NCBI RefSeq assembly: GCF_003149185.1
Contig: NZ_QGDO01000007.1
Coordinates: forward strand, 124,001-188,000
DNA: 64,000 nucleotides
Direction: 5' to 3'
Origin: Sediminitomix flava
GTDB taxonomy: Bacteria; Bacteroidota; Bacteroidia; Cytophagales; Flammeovirgaceae
Numbering within the stretch: position 1 is the first letter of the stretch; each line of letters opens with the position of its first letter. This document shows, in pieces, positions 1 through 9,758 of this stretch. The position numbers were made by a program, and so were the translations under genes. The notes under the pieces were generated by a model. The model was given only the letters and a program-made list of their open reading frames with translations. It did not search any database and had not been told where the DNA came from.

Positions 1-1
1 T

Positions 2-235
2 CCTTTGCCTTTGTATGAAGCAGAAAAATTGACTCAAGATGAATATGTAAAGCGTTTTAGAGCTCCTGCTGGAATTACAGGTCTTTGGCAAGTAACTAAA
101 CGCGGAAAGAAAGATATGTCTGAAGAGGAAAGAAAGGAATTGGATATAGAATATGCAAAGAATCAGTCATTATGGCTAGACATGAAAATTCTTCTGATGA
201 CCTTCCCTGCCTTGCTACAGAAGGATGATGTTTAA
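2..235 (+). CDS. Undecaprenyl-phosphate sugar-phosphate transferase, C-terminal end (partial)
   Basis: The reading frame is open from the left edge, so only the last 77 or so codons are present. The piece carries the C-terminal signature of bacterial sugar transferases (WcaJ/WbaP/CpsE type): ITGLWQV followed by an acidic helix and N-x-S-LWLDMKIL. Members transfer a hexose-1-phosphate to undecaprenyl phosphate at the inner membrane and start assembly of a repeat unit. This fits its place ahead of a large glycosyltransferase cluster on the same strand. The TTG at 5 is not a credible start because similarity begins at the edge. Confidence 0.85.
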   Translation, partial: PLPLYEAEKLTQDEYVKRFRAPAGITGLWQVTKRGKKDMSEEERKELDIEYAKNQSLWLDMKILLMTFPALLQKDDV

Positions 236-293
236 AACGATTGTCGGTTATTAATTTCTTTTGATTAAATGTCTAATAAGATTGTAACTGCCA

Positions 294-1031
294 ATGAAGC
301 AAATTCTACTCTCACTACTTTTATTTTATTCTCTAACCTCAAGTGCACAAGAATATTCATTAGATAAAATAGCAGATCGTACGCTGTTAGATTCTCTAGT
401 AGTACGTGCTATGGGACAGTCTAATGAGATCAAGAATCTTTTGATTTTAAGAGAACAGAAACAAGAAAAGTTGAAAATTCAGCGTAAAAGTTGGATGGAG
501 AGCTTTAGTGTTGGCTTACAATTCTTCAATTTTGATAATACAAATGCAGATTTAGGACCTCAATTAGGTATTCTATCTAATGTTTCTGGAGGACTATCAT
601 TAAGCATTTACAGTATTTTTACTCGTAAAAATCGAGTGGCGATTGCTGAAAAAGATATCCTTGTGACAGAGAATGCCATTAGAGATTCTGAAATCAGTGT
701 TCGTAAAGATATTGAAGATAAATATTTGGCATATCTACAAGTCCTAGAAGTTTTAAAATACCGACAAGAAGCACTTGATCGTCTTGAAGAACAGGAAATT
801 TTATTAAAACTAAAGTTTACCAAAGGTGAAGCGACCTATCAAGATGTAATTAGTGTGACCTCAGCAATCAATCAGACCCAAGAAGCTTTAATAGCAGCTA
901 AAATTGAAAAATCAAGAATCTATCGTGACATCAAGTACATGACTGAAGAAATGCCTTCTATCAGACTTGAGCAAGACCAGTTATTTGAAGAAGAAGGAGA
1001 TTATGAAGAAAGTGATGAAGATGAATGGTAG
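294..1031 (+). CDS. Short TolC-like outer-membrane export protein
   Basis: A 245-residue protein with a signal peptide (about residues 1-18, cut before Q19) followed by long charged helices that read as one TolC-type repeat: an alpha-helical stretch, a short beta-prone segment (about 70-105), then helix again with the EARL-like pattern FTKGEATYQDVISV. The tail is strongly acidic (about 230-244). Classical TolC subunits are about 450 residues with two repeats, so this is about half length. It sits 30 bp before a chain-length protein and probably helps polysaccharide leave through the outer membrane, where Wza would act in other systems. Function is inferred from helical pattern and position. 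Confidence 0.6.
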   Translation: MKQILLSLLLFYSLTSSAQEYSLDKIADRTLLDSLVVRAMGQSNEIKNLLILREQKQEKLKIQRKSWMESFSVGLQFFNFDNTNADLGPQLGILSNVSGGLSLSIYSIFTRKNRVAIAEKDILVTENAIRDSEISVRKDIEDKYLAYLQVLEVLKYRQEALDRLEEQEILLKLKFTKGEATYQDVISVTSAINQTQEALIAAKIEKSRIYRDIKYMTEEMPSIRLEQDQLFEEEGDYEESDEDEW

Positions 1032-1061
1032 TAAGATCGATAGATTAAAAAATCATTTGAT

Positions 1062-2630
1062 ATGATTTATAAGATACTCATTAGAGCTGTTATCAAGTCA
1101 TGGAAACTTTGGATGGCAGTGCCAATTGTAGCCGTAGGGCTTGTAATTTTCCTCACTAGAGATCTTGAAAAGAGATATATCACAAATGCTCGTATCTATG
1201 TAAATCTTCAGACGGATGGAAGTACAAGTGTTTCTGGTGCATCTGTGAAGCAATTTGAAATAGGTATCTACTTTGACAATATGATCGAATTGCTAAAATC
1301 TAGGAATTCTATTGAAAAAGTAAGACTTCGAATTTTAAAAGAGGCACTTGAGGGTAAGCATGACTTTATCGACTTTGAAGGTTATGAGAATCTGAAAGAT
1401 AATGACAGTATCAATCATCGGATAGAAGAACTTAGTGTAAAAGATCAACAGCTAGATCTTAGAAATAACATAGATAATCAGATTCATAATTTACTTGAGG
1501 ATAATAGGTGCTCGTTCGAAGAATTGACTGAAAATCTTAAAGTTTCAAAGATCGGGAAAAGTAATTTTCTAACGCTTACCATAGAGTCTGAAAACCCCTA
1601 TAAATGTGTTTATTTACTTGAGCTTTACATTGATACACTCATCAATCAAAATAAAACATTAGGAAGGGAGCGAATCAGTAATAATCGAAGAATGATAGAA
1701 CGATTGTTGAATGATTCTAAAGCCAAACTTGATGAAAAGATTAAGAATCTTGAAAGCTTTAAGATTGAAAATAATATCATCAATCTAGGAGAACATACGA
1801 AAGCTATTGTTACTCAGATAGTAAATATGGAGGTGAAGTTAGTTCACCTAAAAGAGTCTCAAGCGGCAAATAATGAGGCTCTTACTCATATTTTAGAGAC
1901 ATTACAAAAAGATAACCCAGGACCATTAGAGTTTTCAAATAACCTCAGGGTATTAAGCTTAAAGGATAGTTTGGTGGCTCTGAATGCTGATTTGGTGATC
2001 AATGAATTTACTGATAAAGAAGCCGAGCTTAAGAATAAAAAAATAATGATTCTTAAAGATCGACTCCAAACAGAAGTGGTAGGTATGTTAGGGAATACAC
2101 CGTATGATCCTTCTACTATTAGACAGGAATTGGTCAATAAATACATTACTCACCAAATTCAATTAGAAATAGAAAAAGAGACTGTTCCGATTGTAGAACG
2201 TGAGATGCAAAATCTAGTGGACTATGCCGCAACTTTTGCTCCTTTAGAGTCTCAAGTCAGTACTTTTGATCGAGAAATATTGATTGCACAAGAAGGGTAT
2301 TTAATGCTGCTCAATAAGTTTAATCTTGCAAAGTCAATAGAAGAAAGTACAGGAGAAAATGAAATAAGATTGATTGATTCTCCTTTGCTTCCTATTAAAC
2401 CAGAAAGTACTAAGCGTGCATTTATGGTGATTGGAGCAGGTATGGGCTGCTTTGTTCTTACCATTACTTTTGTGATTCTATTTACTTTATTCAAAATGAA
2501 TAAAGACTTAATTGTAACACTATTCAAGGATGAGGCTGAAGCCACAGAAAATGCGGAAGAAGAAGGTGAAGTTGAAAATGAAAACATAACAGGGGAGGGC
2601 GATAGTAGTTCAGATTCATCAGAAACCTAA
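1062..2630 (+). CDS. Polysaccharide co-polymerase (Wzz/chain-length determinant-like)
   Basis: A 522-residue protein with the PCP layout: an N-terminal membrane helix (about 15-32), a long periplasmic region rich in coiled-coil helices (about 190-300 and 370-440), and a second membrane helix (about 455-477) preceded by the Pro-containing stretch SPLLPIKPEST typical of Wzz proteins. The cytoplasmic tail is acidic and serine-rich and shows no Walker motifs, so there is no fused tyrosine kinase. PCP proteins set chain length during Wzy polymerisation. It lies between the TolC-like gene and a glycosyltransferase (11 bp gap), consistent with one operon. Confidence 0.8.
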   Translation: MIYKILIRAVIKSWKLWMAVPIVAVGLVIFLTRDLEKRYITNARIYVNLQTDGSTSVSGASVKQFEIGIYFDNMIELLKSRNSIEKVRLRILKEALEGKHDFIDFEGYENLKDNDSINHRIEELSVKDQQLDLRNNIDNQIHNLLEDNRCSFEELTENLKVSKIGKSNFLTLTIESENPYKCVYLLELYIDTLINQNKTLGRERISNNRRMIERLLNDSKAKLDEKIKNLESFKIENNIINLGEHTKAIVTQIVNMEVKLVHLKESQAANNEALTHILETLQKDNPGPLEFSNNLRVLSLKDSLVALNADLVINEFTDKEAELKNKKIMILKDRLQTEVVGMLGNTPYDPSTIRQELVNKYITHQIQLEIEKETVPIVEREMQNLVDYAATFAPLESQVSTFDREILIAQEGYLMLLNKFNLAKSIEESTGENEIRLIDSPLLPIKPESTKRAFMVIGAGMGCFVLTITFVILFTLFKMNKDLIVTLFKDEAEATENAEEEGEVENENITGEGDSSSDSSET

Positions 2631-2641
2631 TTTATAACATT

Positions 2642-3844
2642 ATGCTGGAAGGAATTTATTATGTCATTAGCATTATTATTCTCTTTTATAGCTTCTACAC
2701 CTTCTTGACACTCTTTCTTGGAAGTTTGTATAAGTCAGAGCGTGTACCAAAAAACTTCAAGTATGACTATTCAAATTGGATTGTATTTATACCAGCATAT
2801 AAGCCAAGTCATCAGCTGATACAAGTAATCGAGAAAGTAAAAAAGTATTCAGAGGATATTACCGTATATGTGCTTCTTCAGGAATCTTCTGAAGAAATTA
2901 GGAATGAGGTTTTAGAGCTTGATTGTATTGTAGAAGAAAAAACCTTTAAAGGAGTGGTGGGTAATCCATACCACGAGGTGCTCCGATATATGTGTAATCA
3001 GCTTGAATTTTGGAATAGAAGTAAGAAACTAGATCAAAAAGATTTTATTGTTTTATTAGATAAAGATAATTTAGTAACAGAAGATTTCTTCAAAGAATTA
3101 GCCTTTAAATTAGAACAAGGGTATGATTTAGTACAAGGAAGAAGAGTCGCTATTTCTGATGCTTCAAGTGGTGAAGTATATGATTCCTTTTCCGAAAACC
3201 TGAATGATCTAATGTTCAGAGCGTCTAAATCTTTACTTAAAGGTACTCCCGAGTTAAGCGGTAGTGGTTTTGTATGCAAAAGGGAATTATTCCAAATAGC
3301 GTGTCAGAATCTAGACCGTAAAGCTCCTGGAATGGATAAAAATCTGCTTATCCAGATGATGATGCAAAAACCATATCCTAAGATTGTGTATCAACCATCT
3401 GCTATTTTAAAGGAAGAGAAGACAGCTGAAGTTGAAGATTTAAAACAGCAAAGAATTCGTTGGTTCGGAAATCAGTATTTCAACGCAATCAAGTATGTAG
3501 AAAAGCTGATACGAAGAAAGCGATGGGAGACATTTGATTATGCTGTAACATTGTGGAGACCACCAAGAAGTGTATTGTTCGCTTTGGTTCCATTCTTCGC
3601 AGGGATTGAGATTTTGGGATTGGTGTTGTTTCCAACATCATTCTATCTTTTGAATATCGCGAGTCTCATATTCTTGACATTAGGAGTGATTGTTTTTGCA
3701 ACGCAGTATCCAAGTTTCTTGCTAAAGTTTAAGACGCTCATGATGAAATTCCACAAGATTGTTTTAAATAATCTTTGGAGTGTAAAAGAAGGAATCGATA
3801 AGAAGAATCAAGGGAAATTTATCAATACCAAACATAAGGTATAG
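2642..3844 (+). CDS. Membrane glycosyltransferase, family 2
   Basis: A 400-residue protein with an N-terminal membrane helix (about 5-28), a GT-A nucleotide-sugar domain, and two C-terminal membrane helices (about 308-350). Recognisable residues are the FIPAYKP entry motif, the metal-binding DKDN (140-143), SGSGF near 206-210 and QQRIRW (269-274), which matches the QxxRW motif of processive GT2 enzymes. It probably adds or polymerises sugars on the cytoplasmic face of the inner membrane. The acceptor and sugar cannot be told from sequence. It starts 11 bp after the PCP gene. Confidence 0.8.
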   Translation: MLEGIYYVISIIILFYSFYTFLTLFLGSLYKSERVPKNFKYDYSNWIVFIPAYKPSHQLIQVIEKVKKYSEDITVYVLLQESSEEIRNEVLELDCIVEEKTFKGVVGNPYHEVLRYMCNQLEFWNRSKKLDQKDFIVLLDKDNLVTEDFFKELAFKLEQGYDLVQGRRVAISDASSGEVYDSFSENLNDLMFRASKSLLKGTPELSGSGFVCKRELFQIACQNLDRKAPGMDKNLLIQMMMQKPYPKIVYQPSAILKEEKTAEVEDLKQQRIRWFGNQYFNAIKYVEKLIRRKRWETFDYAVTLWRPPRSVLFALVPFFAGIEILGLVLFPTSFYLLNIASLIFLTLGVIVFATQYPSFLLKFKTLMMKFHKIVLNNLWSVKEGIDKKNQGKFINTKHKV

Positions 3845-3875
3845 CCATTTATTCAAGTTTATCGAATCAGTTTAA

Positions 3876-5366
3876 ATGAAATCGAATGCTAATCCTCAGA
3901 AAAGTTTAATAGACATAGTTCTTTCTCCTTATTGGGTGAGAAGATGGGGATTAGCGTTATTATTTTTCATCTGTTTAGGGATTGTATATCTGTCTTCCAA
4001 AGGAGTTTGGTTGATTGGCTTCCTAATTGCAGGTGCTTGCATGGGAGCACCAGTGTTGTTGGCAACAATGGTGAATACCAAAGTAGGAGTGTACATGATG
4101 GTGAGTATTGCCTTCATCATGAGTATGTTCCTACGGCTTATTCAAGGTGTTCCTATAGGTCTTCTGATGGATTTTACAATTCTTCTGATGACTGTCGGTG
4201 AATTACTGAAAGATATAGAAAAACGGGAGTACACGTTTTTCAAAACACCTCTTTCTTGGGTAGTTTACATTTGGATGGGGTGGCATTTCCTTGAATTAGC
4301 AAACCCAGAAGCAGCCTCTCGTGTGGCATGGTTCTATGTAGCAAGACCAGCTGTAGGTTATATCATGATCTACTTTGTGACCTACAGATTTCTTAATTCA
4401 AGAACTGAAATAAAGAAATTACTAAGTCTGATCATATTCTTGAGTTTTTTCTCAGGAGCTTGGGGTGTTGCACAGTTTGTCTTTGGATATTTTCCATTTG
4501 AAATGAATTATATCATTCAGAATGATGCCGTTCATTTAGTGTTTATTCAAGGACGTTGGCGTTCATTTGGAACGATGGGTTCACCTGCTCACTTTGGGGT
4601 TATCATGGCTTATATGGTTGTTTTCTGTATTCTATTAATCGGATTCAAGAAGACATTTTGGGGTAGATTTTACTACATCGTAGTCATTGTAACTTGTTTT
4701 ATGGGACTTGTTTATTCGGGGGCTAGATCTGGTATTGCAGTGATTCCATTGGCTGGAGCAACAGTAGTAGGTCTATCCAAAAACATGAAGTTGTATGTGA
4801 CGTCCTTGTTTGCTGGTATAGGATTATTTTTCGTAATCATCATGCCTACAGATAATTACCATATCAAACGGATACAGTCTACCTTTAAAAGTGACGAGGA
4901 TGAATCTTTTCAAGTAAGGGAAAAAAATAAAGAAATGATTATCCCTTGGATTATGGCTCATCCAATGGGCGGAGGACTGGGGTCTACTGGAGTTTGGGGG
5001 CAACGTTTTAGTCCAGGAACATTTCTAGCCAATTTCCCTCCCGATTCGGGCTATGTACGAGTAGCCGTTGAGATGGGGTGGATTGGATATTTATTATACT
5101 TACTGCTTTGGGGGGCAGTACTTATAAAAACCCTCTTGATGTATTTGAAAGTAAAAGATGAAGAACTGCGGTGGATTGCTATCGGAATATTTGGGGCATT
5201 ATGCCCTCTGGTGGTAGTAGAAACTGCTCAAGATATAGTCGGAAAACTCCCGTCCAATATGCTGTTTTGGATTTGGGTCGCCATGCTCTTAAGAGCATTA
5301 GAAATTGGAACAATACCTAATCGAGAAAGTATTTACGATGAACCAGCTGAAGACTCTGACAAATGA
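3876..5366 (+). CDS. O-antigen polymerase/ligase family membrane protein (Wzy-like)
   Basis: A 496-residue protein with about ten to twelve hydrophobic helices and one large extracytoplasmic loop toward the C-terminus (about 320-400), the pattern of Wzy polymerases and WaaL ligases. The segment MGGGLGSTG followed by PPDSGYVRVAVEMG in that loop resembles the Wzy_C family. As this locus also has a flippase and a PCP protein, polymerase is the better guess. It ends 28 bp inside the next gene, which suggests translational coupling. Confidence 0.8.
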   Translation: MKSNANPQKSLIDIVLSPYWVRRWGLALLFFICLGIVYLSSKGVWLIGFLIAGACMGAPVLLATMVNTKVGVYMMVSIAFIMSMFLRLIQGVPIGLLMDFTILLMTVGELLKDIEKREYTFFKTPLSWVVYIWMGWHFLELANPEAASRVAWFYVARPAVGYIMIYFVTYRFLNSRTEIKKLLSLIIFLSFFSGAWGVAQFVFGYFPFEMNYIIQNDAVHLVFIQGRWRSFGTMGSPAHFGVIMAYMVVFCILLIGFKKTFWGRFYYIVVIVTCFMGLVYSGARSGIAVIPLAGATVVGLSKNMKLYVTSLFAGIGLFFVIIMPTDNYHIKRIQSTFKSDEDESFQVREKNKEMIIPWIMAHPMGGGLGSTGVWGQRFSPGTFLANFPPDSGYVRVAVEMGWIGYLLYLLLWGAVLIKTLLMYLKVKDEELRWIAIGIFGALCPLVVVETAQDIVGKLPSNMLFWIWVAMLLRALEIGTIPNRESIYDEPAEDSDK

Positions 5367-6465
5367 AATAGATCGTAAAGGTCTAGAAGATGTAACTATG
5401 GTAAGTTGCCAGCATTTCCATAGTGGTATCGGTAATTATGGATTTGAATTAGCAAACAACTTAAGAAAACTAGATTTAGATGTAACCGTCTATAAACCTC
5501 AGAAAGCCTCTTATAATGATTCTCATTTTCATGATTATGATTGGATAAAAGGGTATTCATATCGTTCATTGGGTAGTTTACATCCTTATCTTTTACCGCT
5601 TTTCATCAGAAAGAAGTTACTTTTCAAAAAGGCTTCAATCTTTCATGCTCATTGGTTCTTATCTGGTTTGGCTCTTTCTAACTTTAAGAAACCACTTATC
5701 GTAACTATGCATGATGTTTCCTTACTTCATATTGTTGAGAGTACTTCAAGGTATCAAGATTATTACAGATGGGCATTGAGAAGAATGATTAAAAATCGAA
5801 TTCCGATCATTGTAGTATCTGAACAGGCAAAGCAAGATGCGATTAAATTTGCTAACTATCCTGAAGATTTGGTACATGTGGTATATAATGGGATAAATCA
5901 TCAGAGATTCTTTCCGTTAGATGAGATTCCTAAAAATGATAAATTCAGAATAGTATACTCTGGAGGTTTAGGGAAAAGGAAAAATGTTGGATTATTACTC
6001 CATGCTTTTAAAAAGCTCGAAGATCGTTTTAAAGATATTGAACTACTGATTGCAGGTGCTTTTCCAGAAAGAACAGAATATCCGAGATTAGCTTTAGAAC
6101 TAGGGCTTAATAATGTCAAATTCACAGGATATCTACCCGATGAAGAAATGAATAACTTCTATAATTCGGCAGATTTAATGATTTATCCTTCTTTATATGA
6201 GGGATTCGGATTTGCACCTTTGGAAGCAATGGTGACAAATACGGCTGTGCTTTCAGCAAAAGGAGGGGCTTTAAATGAGGTTTCGGGTAAGGGTTGTGAA
6301 ACCTTCGAATACAATGAAAATGATTTAGTAGAAAAGGCATCTTTTATCATAGAAAATGCTGAAGAACGTAAAAAACTAGCAGAGAAAGGTAGAAAATGGG
6401 CTTTATCTTACACTTGGGAAAAGTCGGCTATGGATACTTTTCAACTCTATCAGTGTTACTCGTGA
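5338..6465 (+). CDS. Glycosyltransferase family 4
   Basis: A 375-residue GT-B enzyme. The C-terminal domain has YSGGLGKRKN and the E-x7-E motif in SLYEGFGFAPLEAM, which binds the donor sugar nucleotide in GT4 enzymes. The N-terminal half has HAHWFLSG and MHDVS. I take ATG 5338 as the start. A TTG at 5305 is possible but would lengthen the overlap with the upstream gene from 29 to 62 bp. It is clearly similar in plan to the next gene (HNG/YNGINH and E-x7-E at matching places), so the two may be old duplicates. Confidence 0.88.
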   Translation: MNQLKTLTNEIDRKGLEDVTMVSCQHFHSGIGNYGFELANNLRKLDLDVTVYKPQKASYNDSHFHDYDWIKGYSYRSLGSLHPYLLPLFIRKKLLFKKASIFHAHWFLSGLALSNFKKPLIVTMHDVSLLHIVESTSRYQDYYRWALRRMIKNRIPIIVVSEQAKQDAIKFANYPEDLVHVVYNGINHQRFFPLDEIPKNDKFRIVYSGGLGKRKNVGLLLHAFKKLEDRFKDIELLIAGAFPERTEYPRLALELGLNNVKFTGYLPDEEMNNFYNSADLMIYPSLYEGFGFAPLEAMVTNTAVLSAKGGALNEVSGKGCETFEYNENDLVEKASFIIENAEERKKLAEKGRKWALSYTWEKSAMDTFQLYQCYS

Positions 6466-6495
6466 TATAAGGCTAAAATCAAATTATTTGAGACG

Positions 6496-7569
6496 ATGAA
6501 CATAAAATATATATCATGTTTAACTAGTAATTGTGGTATCGGAAGGTATACCGAAGAGCTAGCCAAAAGTCAATTTGAATCTGAGCATGAGGTGACACTT
6601 TTCCGTAAGAACGAGGGAAACCCAGATTATGTGAAAACATATCCTTTTCGTTCTTTCAAAGGGCTAAAACATTATGTTGCTCCATACTTTCTATCAAATG
6701 CTATCAATAATCAGGAAGCTGATATTTGGCATGCAGACTATGTAGATTCAGCTACTGCTCTGAAGTGGAGTAAGCATAAAAATAAAAATCAGAAAGTTGT
6801 AGTTACTTGTCATGATGCTATTCCTCTTAGGTATCCGAATGGATGGGTAAATGATCAGTGGTACAGATATATGCTGAACAATACAGTAGAGATTGCAGAT
6901 CAGATCATTGTCGTGTCAGAAAATTCTAAACAAGATTTGATAAATCTTTATAATGTACCAGAAGAACAAATAAAGGTAGTTTATAATGGAATCAATCATT
7001 CATTCTTTTATCCAGATCAAGAAAAAGTAAAGAATGATATCTTCACAATACGTTATGTTGGAGGACTTTTGGTGAGTCATAAGAATGCAATTGCATTGAT
7101 AGAGACGGCTAAAGTTCTTCAAGATAGAGGTATAGAAGTAAAGATAGAAATAGGCAGTGGTGCAGCTGAATTGACACCATTACCTGCTTTGGTAGAAAAA
7201 TATAAGCTGAAAAATATAAGCTTTGAAGGTTTTGTTCCTAATAATCAGCTCAGATCATTTTTAGCAGGAGCAGATGTATTCCTTTATCCATCTCTTTATG
7301 AAGGCTTTGGTTTCCCTCCAATAGAAGCAATGGCTTGTGGAACGGCAGTAGTCTCTTCAGGAGGAGGTTCACTTAGGGAAGTTTTAAGAGATGGTGCTTA
7401 TGTCACTGAAGCAGAACCAGAAATGTTTGCAGAGGCAATCATTCATCTTATAGAAGACAGCAATTTGAAAAAGTCTTTAGAGCAAAAAGGAATAAAAGTA
7501 GCCCAAGAATATACATGGGAAAAAGCTTGTGCTCAGACAACCAAAATTTATAACGATCTACTTAACTAA
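6496..7569 (+). CDS. Glycosyltransferase family 4
   Basis: A 357-residue GT-B glycosyltransferase. Diagnostic stretches are CHDAIPLRYP, VVYNGINHSFF, RYVGGLLVSHKN and the donor-binding E-x7-E motif in SLYEGFGFPPIEAMACGT. It follows the preceding GT4 gene after 30 bp and shares its spacing of motifs. It probably adds one sugar to the lipid-linked repeat unit in the cytoplasm. Sugar specificity cannot be read from the sequence. Confidence 0.88.
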   Translation: MNIKYISCLTSNCGIGRYTEELAKSQFESEHEVTLFRKNEGNPDYVKTYPFRSFKGLKHYVAPYFLSNAINNQEADIWHADYVDSATALKWSKHKNKNQKVVVTCHDAIPLRYPNGWVNDQWYRYMLNNTVEIADQIIVVSENSKQDLINLYNVPEEQIKVVYNGINHSFFYPDQEKVKNDIFTIRYVGGLLVSHKNAIALIETAKVLQDRGIEVKIEIGSGAAELTPLPALVEKYKLKNISFEGFVPNNQLRSFLAGADVFLYPSLYEGFGFPPIEAMACGTAVVSSGGGSLREVLRDGAYVTEAEPEMFAEAIIHLIEDSNLKKSLEQKGIKVAQEYTWEKACAQTTKIYNDLLN

Positions 7570-7596
7570 ATTCTCTCAACCAACTATTTGCAGATA

Positions 7597-8388
7597 ATGA
7601 AACTAAGAAACCCTAAAAACCGATTTGACCTTCAGATTAACTCAAAAGATCGTGTACTTGAAATAGGCGGAGGACATAATCCTCACCCAAGAGCCAATGT
7701 AATTGTCGATAAATATGATGACGATAATACCCATAGAAGTGGAAATCTGTACTTAGGCAAAGGACAAGAGTTTATTAAGGCTGATGGTGAAAGTCTTCCT
7801 TTTGAAGATAAAGAGTTTGATTATGTGATTTGTTGTCATGTGTTGGAGCATGTGCCAAATCCGATCAAATTTCTAAATGAAATGATTCGGGTTTCAAAGA
7901 GAGGATATATTGAAATTCCTTCTCTAATGGGCGAGTTTTTAGTACCCAAATATTCTCATGAGTGGGTTTGTCTTGAGGTAGAAAATAAGCTTTGTGTTGT
8001 GAGAAAATCAGACATAGGGATGGATAAGCAAGTTCATAATTTTGGGGATTTATTCCTTTACTATCTGAATAGCTTTTCATTCCCTTATAAAGTATTGACA
8101 GAGTTGTATCCAAATTTATTGACCGTCAGAATTGAATGGAATCAGAATTTGGAATTTGAAATTAATCCAGAAGATGAGGCTTATATGTCATATTTTAATA
8201 AGCCTTGGACGTATGAAATGATGCAAAAGCAATTCCCGAATGATGGATTAGCGAAAGAGTTTGGTAAATTCTTGAAAGCATCTGTAAATATTGGAGCAAC
8301 CTACATTTTGAATAGATTTAAAGGGAAGAAAAGAGATAGTGTTGAAAAAATTGGTCTTCAAGATACAAATCCAGTAGTTTCTGAATAA
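7597..8388 (+). CDS. SAM-dependent methyltransferase (class I)
   Basis: A 263-residue protein with the class I fold markers: motif I VLEIGGGHNPHP near the N-terminus, the acidic strand IVDKYDDD, and post-motif CCHVLEHVPNP. This arrangement is common in polysaccharide-locus methyltransferases that modify a sugar or cap a chain. I prefer ATG 7597 to the in-frame TTG at 7588. Its stop overlaps the flippase start (TAATG), so the two are translationally coupled. Confidence 0.82.
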   Translation: MKLRNPKNRFDLQINSKDRVLEIGGGHNPHPRANVIVDKYDDDNTHRSGNLYLGKGQEFIKADGESLPFEDKEFDYVICCHVLEHVPNPIKFLNEMIRVSKRGYIEIPSLMGEFLVPKYSHEWVCLEVENKLCVVRKSDIGMDKQVHNFGDLFLYYLNSFSFPYKVLTELYPNLLTVRIEWNQNLEFEINPEDEAYMSYFNKPWTYEMMQKQFPNDGLAKEFGKFLKASVNIGATYILNRFKGKKRDSVEKIGLQDTNPVVSE

Positions 8389-9746
8389 TGACGATTTCAC
8401 TCAGAAAAATATTTATTTCTCTTGTCAATAATTTCATAGAGATTATTGTTGGACTCGGCATTATCATTCTGATCAGTCGGTTTTACGATCAGGAAATTGT
8501 AGGGCATTGGGTGGTTTTCAGTGCGGCTGTATTTTTCCTTGCAAAAGTAAGAGAAGGCTTTATACAGACTGCTCTGACTAAGTTCGGAACCAACTCTGAT
8601 GATTTACAAAGAAATGCGGTACTCAAACTCAACCTATTCAGTAATCTGTGTATTGAGTTAGGAATCTCAGTAGTAATCTATGGCATAGTATCTTTAGGAT
8701 TTCTAAAAGAAGTCGCCTATTTGTTTTGGTTTTACCCAATCTATGCAATTCCATGGTCAATATACAGATGGCAAATGTTTGCCCACCTGACAAAGTTGGA
8801 TGTTAAAAAGGTATTCAACTCTAATATTAGCGTATGTCTTATTGTCTGTGTGGGTATTTTAGGAATTGTGAGCTATCAATTACCGATTCAATACTTGGCT
8901 GTAGTTTTAGGATTGGCAGGTATTAGTGGTGCTTTTGTAGGTTTGTATCAACTTAATGGAATAGAAATATTTAAAGCGAAATACACTAAAACGGACGTCA
9001 AAAACCTATTGTACTATGGTAAACATGGAATTTTGAGAGAGTTTACGGGAACACTATCAAACCGAATTAATATATTCTTGAGTGCCGGTCTATTGAGTTT
9101 CAGCGAAACGGCTTTGCTAGGAGTGGCACAGCGATATGCTCAACTTATTCTGATACCAAATGGTGCTATTCAATCCTTATCTTTTCCGAAAGCTTGTGAA
9201 ATTGTAAACCAAGCTTCTGCTATAGAAGAGCGTAATGTTAAACTACGGAAGTTGTACGCAGAAACAGTATCTCTACTCTTAGGACTATTTCTTGGTCTAT
9301 TGTTGGTCGTGTTTCTGTTCTCAGAGCAAATTGTCGTTTTCATTAATGGAGAAGATTATCTAGATGCGGTTCCTCTCATGCTGATCATCATGTTTACTTT
9401 GGCTATTTTCTCCCCATTCGGAAGTTCATTTGGGGGAATGATAAATGCTTTGGGTAAACCAGAAATAAATACAAAAGTAATTTTAGTCAATAGCGTTGTG
9501 AACATTGCTTTGTCCGTTTTTATGGTTCATACTTTCGGATTGAAAGGAGCTGTATTAGGACCTCTATGTTCTGAAATTTTCGGCTTTCTTTGGATTAGTA
9601 TTATTCTGAAGAAAGAGATAGGTATCAACTTCATTGACTGTTTCTTGCAAATACCTAAAAGGTATAAAGAAATAATTATTAAAGTATTTTCAATTTTACA
9701 AAGGACTAACAGTAAACAATCAGAATATAAAACACCTAATCCTTAA
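8388..9746 (+). CDS. Polysaccharide flippase (Wzx/MOP superfamily)
   Basis: A 452-residue integral membrane protein with about twelve to fourteen hydrophobic helices spread evenly along its length. LYYGKHGILREFTGTLSNRINIFLSAGLL in the middle and the final GLKGAVLGPL segment resemble the MOP superfamily of lipid-linked oligosaccharide flippases. It would move the finished repeat unit across the inner membrane for the Wzy-like polymerase upstream. The start codon overlaps the methyltransferase stop by one base. Confidence 0.82.
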   Translation: MTISLRKIFISLVNNFIEIIVGLGIIILISRFYDQEIVGHWVVFSAAVFFLAKVREGFIQTALTKFGTNSDDLQRNAVLKLNLFSNLCIELGISVVIYGIVSLGFLKEVAYLFWFYPIYAIPWSIYRWQMFAHLTKLDVKKVFNSNISVCLIVCVGILGIVSYQLPIQYLAVVLGLAGISGAFVGLYQLNGIEIFKAKYTKTDVKNLLYYGKHGILREFTGTLSNRINIFLSAGLLSFSETALLGVAQRYAQLILIPNGAIQSLSFPKACEIVNQASAIEERNVKLRKLYAETVSLLLGLFLGLLLVVFLFSEQIVVFINGEDYLDAVPLMLIIMFTLAIFSPFGSSFGGMINALGKPEINTKVILVNSVVNIALSVFMVHTFGLKGAVLGPLCSEIFGFLWISIILKKEIGINFIDCFLQIPKRYKEIIIKVFSILQRTNSKQSEYKTPNP

Positions 9747-9758
9747 CCTTATACTCGA

